Of a stretch of DNA of 64,000 nucleotides, positions 1-11,299 are shown piece by piece; within the stretch, counting starts at the first letter, position 1, and each line of letters opens with the position of its first letter. The DNA is from Tenodera sinensis. Lineage: Eukaryota; Arthropoda; Insecta; Mantodea; Mantidae. A model generated the notes under the pieces. It was not told the origin of the DNA, ran no database searches, and saw only the letters and a list, made by a program, of their open reading frames with translations. The translations under genes and the position numbers were made by a program. Location of the stretch: assembly GCA_030765045.1 (NCBI GenBank), contig CM060969.1, positions 59,626,716 through 59,690,715 of the forward strand. The letters run 5' to 3'.

Positions 1-1150
1 ACGGGAATCATCTGTGAGAAACAGCTCGCTCATGGAGAAACTGCAAATTCTGAAGTCAAGACAGTGGGCTACTTTCACGTAAGGGCGAATCTTGTGCTAT
101 TGCCTTTTGAGAATATAAACTAAATACACATTTACCATTTGATTAAAGGGAAATGGTTGAAAACTAAGTCACTGGCTAGCAAATACCTATTTGAAGATTA
201 CAATCTGATAATTATCAGACGGAAAATTAAGTAGGCGTACTTGTGTCAAATGTCAACACAAAATGAGGCCAATAAAAAGACATGGACTTGTTAAATTGGT
301 GGCTCTTATTAACAAATTATTTGCTGTTAAGAGCTGTACAGCGCAGTTATTTTGCAACTTAACTCGATGACTTGGGGGAACAGATGAGCTGGAACTGAAG
401 CATACCGCTTGTAATAATTATACAGCAATAAAGTTAATTACAGTCATAATATCCTTGAACTACGAACTTGCCTAGCTGCTGAAATCAGTATAGAGAGGCG
501 AAGTTATAGATAAGGGCATAATCTTATACTAGGATATTCAATTCTATTAATATACAACAGAAGAACTAAAAGCTACTTATGGGTTTTCTTCGAATGTTTG
601 TGCAACACTAGCAAGCCGAATCAGGATATAACAGCTAATTCAATATACAAATTTCATTCCATTATGAAAGCTTCCAGGTATTCCAAAATTAAAATTAAAA
701 TGCTAAATTATCTAAGGATATAAGAATATTACATTTTAATATAATGAAAGAAAATAATGTTTGCCAGGAGAAAACGACAAAATCAAATATCAAACTAAAA
801 CCATTTCTAAAAGCTGGTTTGAAAACAGCTTGTCTTTCGCTACACGACTTTGAACCTATTTCCAGAACAATCTTTTGCCCCAGGGCCTAATGCTTTAAAA
901 TCATTTTAAATTTCTGGAAAGCCTGTACATTTGTTTCTCCGTGTGTACGCATTCACCCCTACCCCGCCCTTCTACTAATTCCAAAAATTATTTTGAATTT
1001 TCAGATGTTATTCTTTCTCACTTAATTGCTGAGACTTGGAAATAACTGGGATAAATAATCAAGGACACTATTTGGTGAAAATCTCAACACACAACTTGAG
1101 ATTACCTCGCAACGCTTTACCTATCTCCAGTGCTGAATAAATGCGGTATT
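1..1150. other. Unassigned AT-rich sequence
   Basis: I read both strands and saw no coding stretch, SINE head or recognisable transposon end here. The sequence is AT-rich with no long simple repeat. It could be intergenic or intronic. Confidence 0.5.
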
Positions 1151-1324
1151 CTCTAAAGTGGTTTATGGTTCAAATTTCGACGACCATTTCCTAAGTAGTC
1201 AACGCCATTCCCAAACCAAAACATATATTTACGTTTCAGATTATGCTTTGCATGTTAGTCGCCGAAATGATTACCGTAATACCTCACCACTGATGACGGT
1301 GATGAGAAGGAAATATCAGCTACT

Positions 1325-1650
1325 TCAGAAAGAAGCTTGTGCAACATCTGAACCTGACCTCGCGATGCTCTCTCTCACTATGGCATCTTCAATGAAACCG
1401 GTGATGAAAGTTACTTCAAGGAGAAGGTCAGGGTTCTCATCTGCCACTCGGTCAATTACATGATGCTGCTTCGGATGTTGCCCCCACCGACTGGTCTTCC
1501 TTTGCGGGATTATTTCACCATCCGCCATGCTCCTCAAAGTGTTGCATCACCCGCCATGCTCCTCAAGGCGTTGCATTATCTCATGCCGTTGCACCACAGG
1601 AGCCAAATTTCGGATAATACCATTTCGACCTCACTTGAAGAATTTCCATA
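1325..1650. repeat. GC-richer unclassified patch with a 30-bp tandem duplication
   Basis: This patch is visibly richer in G and C than its flanks. Two near-identical units containing CCGCCATGCTCCTCAA lie head to tail at about 1529-1587. An open frame of 70 codons runs on the minus strand (1537 to 1325) and one of 101 codons on the plus strand (1158-1463). I do not recognise either product. The patch may be part of an old mobile element or of a pseudogene; I infer that only from the composition shift. Confidence 0.3.
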
Positions 1651-1659
1651 AGGATGCCA

Positions 1660-2360
1660 CAGATACAAGTAGCCTGCCATCCATTTGAAGGCGTGTGATA
1701 TTTTGCTGCTTCTTGCATTATCGAATTTTATAACATAGGACAATTTCATGAAACAATCATTCGCAAGCAACCCATCCCTGATCGATTGTTGCATTCTTCA
1801 GTCAGCATTTTAGTTTATTTCGTTAGTCGAAATTACACGTGCCTGTTAGCACTCTTCAAAATCACTATTTGCTCAGCACCAGAAAGAGGGAAATTGGAGA
1901 ATAGATTCAATAAATGAAACTCTAGAAACATTTTTAGATGCAGATTTACAGACAGATAAACGAGGTCAATGCCTACATTTAATACGCGGGGAGCTAAAGA
2001 ATACTGCAAGGCACTATATTTAACATCCATATATAAATGGCGAGCCCTTTTCCGCAATTTAGTTGTGTATTTTTATTTTACTTTGTATTTATTCTATACC
2101 GGCTACTTTTATCTGGGATCACCGTTATATTGCAACCTTTTAAACATGACCTTTTAGCCGCCTGCTTTCAGTCTTCTACTTGCTTAACAGGAGTGCTTGA
2201 TGCAATTTCTAATTTGGAACAATAAAATGATTACTGTGATGCCGCAGTTTCAATTCAATGCATTAATAGTAGCCCTTTATTGCGAACATTATTTTACTAT
2301 CCGTGCCGCTCTTCCTGTATTCACTAAATCGGCTTTCATTTCCCTTTCGCAGGCACACAT
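1660..2360. other. Unassigned AT-rich sequence
   Basis: Only short, low-complexity open frames are present. No family signature was seen on either strand. Confidence 0.45.
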
Positions 2361-2366
2361 CAAATC

Positions 2367-2570
2367 AGTTCGAATGGCCATGATTGTTAAGAGTGATACA
2401 CAATCGGCTAGCCATCCATTTAAAGCCTAAAGACCCGAGTTTGAATTCTGGCAACTGCAGTCAAATGTGTCCCTGACAAAGGGCGGGAGGGTCCAAGTAA
2501 AATAACCGGTATAATGACACGCTTGGAAGATGGCACGGTTACATTTACAATTGTATTTATATTTTATTGC
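2367..2570 (+). repeat. SINE, family S1, diverged copy
   Basis: The segment aligns by eye with 14620-14830. Shared landmarks in order are a GAATRGCCATGATYGTTAAG block, a B-box-like GAGTTYGAATYC block, CAGTCAAATGTG, then a GTAAAATAAYCGGT block and CACGC. The second landmark resembles an RNA polymerase III B box, while the A-box region is not clearly tRNA-like. Two copies with the same block order, one of them inside another element at 14.6 kb, support a dispersed SINE. No target duplication was seen around this copy. Confidence 0.6.
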
Positions 2571-3024
2571 TGAAATTGAGTATAACAAGAAGTTAAAAAA
2601 ACGCAAACGAAGAAATATCAAACCTTAGCAAAACACAATTGTATCGAATATGTCACACCAAGCCAAAAGGGTTACAAAATGTCATACACAAATGTACTGT
2701 ATTCTAAAAGTTGTACCTGCAGAATGCAAAATCAAAAGATAAAATAAATATTTTGCTTTTAAAATGCAGACGTTTTGGCTGACGTACCGGGATTTTATTA
2801 CTCGGTTAGTTTCTAGCGACGGCTAGCTATCGGAAGTTTTCGGTTTAAAATGAAGTCTAGCAATATTTTCAAAATGCATAGAACCAAAGAAAATTGATAC
2901 TAAAATAAATCTTATTGCCTCTGTGGTCTGTCATAACACGTTAGTCTCAGAACACAGAGGTTTGATCTTTTCTTTAGCCAGGATAATTGCCTATCCCCCG
3001 TGGAGTCTGTAAGAGAGAGGGAGC

Positions 3025-3050
3025 GTGTGTGCGTGTTTGTTTGTGTTTGT

Positions 3051-3142
<92 letters not shown>

Positions 3143-3143
3143 T
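3025..3143 (+). repeat. (TG)n followed by (GA)n microsatellite
   Basis: A long run of TG, with some TTTG variants at its left end, passes directly into a short GA run. Open frames through it encode only Cys-Val and Arg-Glu repeats and are not genes. Confidence 0.95.
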
Positions 3144-3237
3144 CAAAAACATTTTTTTTTTCACTCTAAGAATCTATCAGCCACAAGTCATTGCTCCTGC
3201 TACCATTGTAGCGATTCGCTTACGATAACATTTTTTA

Positions 3238-3340
3238 CTTTCTTAGCCCCTTATCTACTATTACGTAGAACTATTGCACCAAAAAATCGATATCGAAATT
3301 TTAAGGGGAAATGCCTGTTTTGATGTACCCTGATTAAAAA
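3238..3340 (-). repeat. Family A, 3'-end fragment
   Basis: Read on the minus strand, this ends in a run resembling AAGAAAG followed by TAAAAAATG, the same terminus and flank as other family A copies. The upstream part resembles the family block that precedes the end (a CTCAAAACAT-like block, then a GAAATCTCGAC-like block). It is diverged and truncated on its 5' side. Confidence 0.5.
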
Positions 3341-3442
3341 TGATAATTTCAAAGTTCACTTACTGTTGTGAAGAGCACAACACAAAACTGAGCAGTAGAA
3401 TACATACCTAAGTACTTGTTTATAATATATAATAGGAACGTA

Positions 3443-3443
<1 letters not shown>

Positions 3444-3497
<54 letters not shown>

Positions 3498-3500
3498 AGC
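3444..3500 (+). repeat. (GA)n microsatellite with a poly-G tail
   Basis: A GA dinucleotide array is followed by a run of G residues and further GA-rich sequence. The open frames across it are Ser-Leu repeats. Confidence 0.95.
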
Positions 3501-3599
3501 GAGAGAGAGAGGGAGAAAGGGGCGGTGAAGGAAAAGAAAACCAATAACGATTTCCCGTTTGACAGGAGTGTGAGTATTCCAAAATTCAAACCAAAATCC

Positions 3600-6500
3600 T
3601 AGTCCTAGTCATCATTAAGCAAAGAAGTCGGTGAGATATGACCCATCTTTACATCTCCAAATATGTCCATTTTCGTTTTAGATTTTTATAGGCCTGTAAA
3701 TAAATAAAAAGTGTTCACTCTCTTGAAAATGCCGTATCTTACAGGAAGCACTTTATATGAGTCAAAACTGAGACTAGATGTAGGGAAATAATATGCAATC
3801 GTTATTTTGGAACGATTCCGAGAACGGAACCATAGGTAGCAGTAATACAGTTCCGAAATCCTACAACTCTGCAGGAGCCCATCGTTCCAGTATTTTTATA
3901 ACCGTTTCTAGAGTATAATGCGTTATAATACAGCAGTCGCAAGAATGTGTCCCTGCTTCCAAGTTCCCATATAGGATAAAGCGTACTACTGAAATTTCCT
4001 GTTAGTCATGGTTAAAGCTACCGAGTTCCTCAGACACATCCGACAGGCAATTACTCGATATGTCGTTTTGGAACACCAGTCTTCAGTATCGTGGAAACCG
4101 ATATGCGAGATTTCCTTATTATGGACACAATTTTTTCACCCGCGTTAAGTTAAGCAGAAATGAGAACGGACACGGCGGCGGCAGCGTTTTCTGATATCGG
4201 TACGAAAAATCATGACGTGAAAGAATTCGAGTTAGGCATCTAACTAAACTAAACAGTGGACAAAAAGTATATTGTTACCGTTATTCGTTCTCGTTGTTGG
4301 CTTTTATTTTGAGGTATTTGGAACATAGCAAGTACTTGTTTGGAAATGAATGATCAAAACTGTTACTGAAAAACGAAAATTTTTCCCATCGCTAGTTGCC
4401 ACAGCTTAAGCCGTCTTGACTCTATATTCTTAGGAAGAGCTTACTGCATTGCAAATGAATCTTATTATAAACATCCGGTTTTATGCATGCAAACAGAAGA
4501 AGATGCGACTTTATATTCGTACGGGATTTGCAAAATATTTTTCGCCCTATACCCGGCGAGTCAGCTGCCCCTTATTTTTCAGTTTTATGCAATTCGCATT
4601 TTATACTCTAGCATGAAAACATCGGCCCACATGCTAGGTTCCACTCAAGTATTCAACATGGATGTATTTGTCCACGGTTATCTCTGAAGTGGATGGCTCG
4701 ATTCGTGAGTAATCCATGTGCTGTAAAGGTGGTTCGAATCCCCTGCATATGCTAATTTTTTTAACTGCGTAAATAATTACAAATAACAATTGAACAATTA
4801 TGTGTAAAGCTGTTATTTGAATTGGAATGTTTTATTTCTACTTAATGGTATTGTTGCCTATGAGGATGTCTCTCTCGGTATAGATCTTGAGTTACTTGCA
4901 CTTTGGCTGTGTAGATCAAAGGCATATCAACGTACTTGTCTTCGAATACATGGTGAAAGAACGGCACAAAATATTTTCCGGCAGCATACACGTGGAGAAT
5001 GGAGTTGGCCTTCATAATAACACTATATCATGCCTGTCCAATGGGGCAGAAGTCATAACTATTCTGTTACAAAATGCAGACAACCTAAACATTTTAAATT
5101 ATATCCTAAACCCTCAGAGACTTTAAAATTAGATGCTTATGAATTCCGTTTCCAAGTTTTGATGGACAGGAAAAACAATGTACAATGTCGAGACGCGAAT
5201 CCTTGTCCCGGGCAGCACAGAGAATACGGTCGTAATTCTATTCAGCTTTTTGGAGGCTTGACTGAAAGCACATTTCAAGTTCAAAGTCTAGGAGCCAGTA
5301 TGCCAGGTGCTATGCCATTGTCACCTCGCAACTTTTCGGGCGTAATTTAGCCCTTTAACACAGCTTTAAACCTTTGCTGGGTGTTTTAATATTACTTAAA
5401 TGGCAAACGCTATTATGCATGTTATTTGAGTTGTACGACATGTGGTTTACGCCAAAATTTAAATCAGCCGATATTTAATAATTTGCAGGTTTTAACTGTA
5501 CGGGTCCATGGTGGATAAGGCGTGTCTGACATTTTCTTTTTGCAGCCAACCCCAGTCTACGTATAAGAATCCGCCACTTTTTTTTTTTTTTTTTTTTACC
5601 TGATGTTAATGTATTTAAATGATAGCTTCTTCTTTTCAAAGACGTTTGTTGAATTCCGTTGCTATGTATACTCTAATAAAAATTTTGTAAAATCGGCTGG
5701 AAACCCGAAATTCGCTCTCAGTAAACGAGTCGTATGTCCTTTAGCGAGGAGTACGTTCTGTCCCTTAAACCGCTGTTCCTCTAAATTTTGCGCATTCGTC
5801 TGTCTAAGAACGTCAGGCAATACATTTTAATAAACGCAAAACTGGACTAAAGCGCACATGGCGTTTGATGGGAGGCCTAACCTTACAAAAATAAGAGGCA
5901 GCTAACTCACCTGGTATAAAGAACCCTGACTTATGTACGTTAGATAAGTTCTACTACTATTGAGCAGCGTTCAATAGTGAATTCTGCTTGAGGGAAGTTG
6001 TTTACCACGCTTAATGGTTTCGATTATCACATATATACTAGAAGCCCCTACCTCAATATTAATAAAGCGAAGCAGCTATTTTGTTGTTCAGGTGTTTTGA
6101 TAGCAAATTTGAGCAGCGAGAAACAAAATGGAAGGGCAGTTTCCATGCAATCTCGTTCCATTCATTCAGGATCGTAGTATTTATTTACCTGTTTGCAATA
6201 ATTTCAATTCACGAATCGGTGCTCACCTTAACTTGTAAGATATAGGAGGTCAGTTTTGTGTAGAAGTACCTTCTGTGTTGCTTTAAAAGGTAATGTGTTC
6301 AATTTTACTTCTCAAAATCCTGATCACAAACATCCAAAACAAAATTAAAAATTTGGAGGAACACGCGAATGCAAGAAAGCGGTTGTTGTCTATCTTTCGT
6401 GAAAAGCATTGCTGCCGAATTTAAAACTAATATTTCTTTGGGACAACCCGAGTACTTCCTTTCTTTATATATCGGATGATAATATTACGGGACAATTTAA

Positions 6501-8870
6501 ATTAGATACATGAATGGCAACATATACCTTCATTATTTTTTATCGTTTACAAGCTACATTTTGTGTAAACTTTTATCTTAGGTCATACTTTTTTGTCAAT
6601 TGCAAAAATGCCCTTAATGAGCCGAATCTAAGAAATAATAGAGCTGAGAAAACACTGTGTACTTCTAGCCATTATTAACGGTCACAGCGGAAGTGAACTG
6701 GCCTGGTTTGCGTCACCTGTTTCATGCAACAGGTCAAAGAACAATCCCGTTCGCAAGTTTTACCACCTGTTACATTAGCAGTGCAGTTTATAAGGATCGC
6801 ATGTCTGTCTATTGATATCACCTATTTGATTAAGTAGGATACTATCAACTACATAATGCTATTTTGGACCATATTTTCTAAAGAAAGCTTCACTTTCACT
6901 GCAATCAACAAGAAAGGGATGATTAGACAAGAATCGGAAATACTGTTTCTTCGTACGGATGTCTAAAGATTTCCAATGAAAGAACCTTTTTCCTTCACTG
7001 AATGACCTCTTCAAGCTCAATTCACTATCTCTCATCAACACCAACTGCAGAATTTCTAACGTTGAGAAGTATATGAAGATGTATATGTATCGATGCATAT
7101 GTAACTTCGTAAACTTAGTTTTATTAGCTTCATCATAAAACGACTGATTGCATACACCCACGCATACTATAAACGGCAGTGCATATTTGGAACACATTTT
7201 AGGGCTTATGAAGTTAATACGGCACACAAAATGTTCTTAGTATCGTTTATGCTCGACCATGCCTGAATGTAGTACTTATAATCTGGAAACTGCACTTTAA
7301 TGGACCTCATTGAAGCGCAGGTTTCCACCAATCAGAAGATCCGCATGCAACAGTTAATACTTTCGCAACTATCGAGTGTTTTCGAATGTTCAATCGAAGA
7401 ACTAGTGCGAATTTAGAAAAAGAAAATGTCGGTCGCGAGGATAGTAAGATGCGACTTACACAGACAAAAATTTCTGCAGAGGCACAAAAAGTGACTATAA
7501 AATTATTGCCACAAAAATCCAGAAACATGTACATAGAATTCCATGCACAATTCGTGGACTGAAGAAAATCAAAATGCATAACCTGATTTTCACAAAATAT
7601 ATCGCTAGTTTATTTCGAAGAACTGTCGCAAAGTGTGAAACCATTGACCTTGTGGACTCACTAATTTATTTTGATACCAGATGTTCAAGGCCAAGATCAA
7701 ACTTCAGCGTCTGAGCACATATCACACCACTGTCAGCTGCTTCACTGCGTAAGGTAAGGTCAAGACACTTATTGACTCAGATATGCGTAGATTGCGTAGA
7801 ATATTAAACATAGTTTATAAATATTATAAAGTTAGACATATGATCGAGCACAAATAGTCGTAGTAAACTTGATTTAAAGGTGCTCGTATGATAATTATGA
7901 AATTTTAACTCGCTCAGCTCGTTTCATAAATGCACTCGCAACTTAATTTCTGCTCTTGTAGTATCGCTGCATAATACGAGTATACCTGCAAAGATCGCGC
8001 CAGTATTTATAGTTCAGATATCAAACTTCAGTTTGCGTTTATGGGCAATTGCTAAAAGCACATAGACATATTCTCATCAACGAATGCAACAGGTAAACAG
8101 AAGATGACCATATAAAACAAACACTGTTGACTGGTTTTAACATCTGGAGAAGCTGAAAAAATATATGGTTACATATTTATCTACTTCAACGAAATGCGGA
8201 CGTGAATACCAGTAATTTCCTAAATTGTTCTTTGCTACAATTTGTGTGCACTCACATCATGCTATGTACTTACGATAGTAGCTAAACAAATAAAGAACTA
8301 CGGAGAACAGAAACATATCTGATACTGGAAACAATGAGAACCTAGTGTCTCAATGTCCCTCTTCAGTCTTAATATCAGATAGATTTTCTATGATTTCGTT
8401 ATTTTCTGTTATACTACTAGTGTTTTACAATTTATGGGATATTTTCTCGTATTTTGACTTTCAGTGTTAATAATCTTAGTGCCATTGTTGAAAAACCAAT
8501 GGTAGAATTCAACCTGTCTTGATGCGCTCATAATGACAACGCAATTCCCTGATACATTCCAACACATACACAGTTTGGCAGCAGCAGTGCTTTAGAGCGC
8601 AAATCTACTAACATCATTTGCACCCTCTTTCATTAACAGTACACTGCATGATACAACACGGGTGCTTCTGCTTCTCCCAACTGTTTAGGAGTAGAGATCT
8701 GTCCTCAGGATTATAGATCCATAACTAAACTTGGTGTTACAGTTAACTTGTAGAGCCATTTTAGGCCGATTGACCTTAAAGTAACCGGATGACACACAGG
8801 GAAGCAACTGAAAACTGAAATGCTACCCAATCAGCATAGGTGAGGGTTACAATATCTTCAGAACTCGGGT
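3600..8870. other. Long unassigned region
   Basis: Over 5 kb on both strands I saw no domain, RNA gene or clear transposon end. Minor items are a poly-T run at 5578-5597 and two weak tRNA-like stretches (4690-4750, and 5505-5575 with TCCATGGTGGATAAGGCG) that may be eroded SINE heads. Open frames of 60-122 codons occur but none resembles a family I know. Confidence 0.4.
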
Positions 8871-8884
8871 CTTATATAACTTGC

Positions 8885-9110
8885 CAAGAAAAAGGCAGGG
8901 ATTGAAATTGGTCACAGAACAGCAGTTCTTCCGGGTTTACGAGCAGACCACATTGGTAGTCGCATTCATGTAATAAGCAACTTATGAAAAGAATATATGA
9001 AGAACCCGTTTGCCGAAAATGGGACATGGAAGAAGAAACCACTGAAAGTATTATCTTCGAATATGGAGCTCTGACACAAAATGCGCTCCAACTGCCAGGA
9101 CCCTAAGGTT
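8885..9110 (+). pseudogene. LINE ORF2 C-terminal relic with a destroyed zinc motif
   Basis: One frame reads EEPVCRKWDMEEETTESIIF and continues EYGALTQNALQ. Many non-LTR retrotransposon ORF2 proteins end in a C-x2-C-x7-8-H-x4-C finger in exactly this context (CRKC, then EEETxEHIIFEC). Here the second Cys is Trp, the His is Ser and the last Cys is Tyr, so three of four ligands are gone. The stretch upstream (8880-8990) looks like the eroded preceding part, with stops and frameshifts. No RT domain remains nearby. This is a 5'-truncated, long-dead insertion. Confidence 0.6.
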
Positions 9111-9471
9111 TCCAATTAGAGAAATATATTTTCAAATTTCCGTCATTTTCTCGCTGTTCCTTGTGAGAATGATTCTATGCAGACTGTATTGACTGTCCAC
9201 ATCGTAGTGTGGCGGACGGAGGAATTCTTACATGTTTTGAGACCTTTGAATACACTTCCAAGATATAAGTAGAGTTTTCCACGTATATATGCAATTGATG
9301 AGCGAGGATTCCAAAAAAAAAAAAAGTGCAATTATGTCTTGATTTAGCTATAATACGCAATTAATTTATGGGCGCGTGTATGAGAATTATTAAATCATAA
9401 CATCTCCATCTCATACATTATATCCACCGCCTACGAGTAATAGGTGAATGAAACCAAGTACAAAACAAAAA

Positions 9472-10311
9472 TTTGATATGCTGCACTCACATGGCTTTCT
9501 CTACTATTGTACTAACCATTCTTACAAACTCTTATTCCTCTATTGTCTTCGTGTTAGTTGAGATTAACATTTACAGAACCTATCTCATTGCTTATTTCCT
9601 TGTAGTTACAAGGGAAATATGCGAATACAGTAGACTTGGAGCGATAGTCAAATCTTTTAAAGCTTTCAAATTCCGTTATCTTTGCACGGTTAACATAAAA
9701 ACATGAATAACGATGTTCCATTTGACAGAAGTATACAAAACTCACACAAATAACAAGGCATATCTTCAAAATGGTTCACTCTATAAACAATTTATTCGGA
9801 CATAAATTTTGTATTTTAGCAAGATCTACATTCTTTGTATAGTAAGATTTGGTCTATCTCTTACGGTTTACCAGTTATGCAAAAGTCGTCCAGAGTAAAT
9901 AAGGGGCTTTAGCCAGAAAATTCAAGATATAGATTTCATTTGTCATAAAAATATCTCAGACATATGACATTTTAATCAAAATCGTTTGCGCCAAAAATGT
10001 TCCATGTAAAGGGTAGTTTAGGGTGAAGAAATTTTCTTCAAAATCTTCGTGTCGCATCCTTGAAAGATATTAAACTTAAATACCAACTTTGGTTTTTAAC
10101 AGACCTTTCGTTTTTGAGTTATGCTGTCCACAGACTGACATACACACACACGCGCGCGCGGACCTTTTTGTAAAAAATGCTTTTTTTTTTTTTTTTTTTT
10201 TTTTTTTTGATTCAGGGGACCTCAAAACATATATTTCCGGTGAAATCTCGACATCGAATTTTTGGATGGAATCGAATATTTCCTCTACTTTACTATACGT
10301 AGTAGAGAAAG
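9472..10311 (+). repeat. Family A, copy a (about 840 bp)
   Basis: This copy begins with a TTGATATGCTGCACTCACAT-type block and ends in AGTAGAGAAAG. It matches the other family A copies from end to end. Shared blocks include TTTGGTCTATCTCTTACGG, CATTTTAATCAAAATCGTT, CCATGTAAAGGGTAGTTTA, a GTCCACAGACTGACA block and GAAATCTCGACATCGAATT. A 77-codon open frame at 9473-9706 has a homologue in copy e, but the frame is broken in copies b and c, so I do not treat it as a gene. A poly-T run and a CA/CG microsatellite lie at 10140-10208. Confidence 0.8.
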
Positions 10312-10336
10312 TGTACTCGCTTCAGCGGTCTAAAAA

Positions 10337-11074
10337 TCTGATGTATTGCAATCATATGACTTTCTCACTCCTATACAAACCATTCTTATAAACACATTCT
10401 TCTATCTACTTCATGTTAGTCGAGATAAACATCTGCAGAAATTGTTTTTACTGATTTTCTTGTAGATGCAAGAGGAATATTGGAATACAGTAGGCTTTGA
10501 GCGATAGTCATATCTTTTAAAGCTTTGAAATTCCGTTCTCTTTGCGCGTCCAAGAGATGCGCATATCTCCGAAATGCTCACTCCACAAAAAAGTATTTGA
10601 ACATGAATTGCTTTAACGGGATCTACATTTTTGTATCTACAGTAAAATTTGGTCTATCTCTTACGGTTTATCAACTATGCAAAAGTCGTCAAGAGTAAAC
10701 AGGACTACATAGGTTATAGCCAGAAAATACAAAATATACATTTCATTTGCTATAAAAATGTTTGACATACGGCATCTTATTGAAAATCGTTAGAGCCATT
10801 ATTGAGAAAAACAAAATCTTCGAAAAATTTTCCATGTAAAGGGCAGTTTAGGGCCTTCAAAATATTCGTGTCGCTTACTTGAAAAATATTAAACCTAAAT
10901 ACCAACTATGATTTTTAACTGACTTTTCGTTATGCTGTTCACAGACACAGAATTTTTTTCTAAAATTGCTTCCTTTTGGATTCAGGGGGCCTGAAAACAC
11001 ATAGTTCCGGTGAAACTTTGATATTTTGGGTCGAATATAATACTTCCCCTATTTACTATACGTAGTAGAGAAAG
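10337..11074 (+). repeat. Family A, copy b (about 738 bp)
   Basis: The copy starts immediately after TAAAAA (10331-10336) with TCTGATGTATTGCAATCA and ends in CGTAGTAGAGAAAG. It carries the same block order as copy a and lies only 25 bp downstream of it in the same orientation. Internal deletions shorten the first third and the block before the CTCAAAAC-type region. The right flank is TAGGAA, a weak match to the TAAAAA on the left. Confidence 0.8.
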
Positions 11075-11299
11075 TAGGAATACTGATTTCGGTCGTGGGA
11101 CAGCGATTTAAATTATTGTACTTGTGAGTCTGACATTCTGCCAAGATTTCCTCTAAACATTTAGTGTCCGAGTCATTCTTTTTCATTGTTGTGCTCCTGT
11201 TGCCACAAATATATTGCCGATAAAGAAATTAGGAACAATCCATGAAAAGGAAACCATTATATCAGAAGACCTCTACCCCCGTGCTTTTGCTTCAACTTC

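Noticed and set aside
3000..3323. 107-codon frame rich in Cys-Val
   Set aside because: It is a translation of the TG/GA microsatellite.
9473..9706. Family A encodes a conserved 75-residue protein
   Set aside because: The frame is open in copies a and e but closed by stops in copies b and c; similarity follows from DNA similarity alone.
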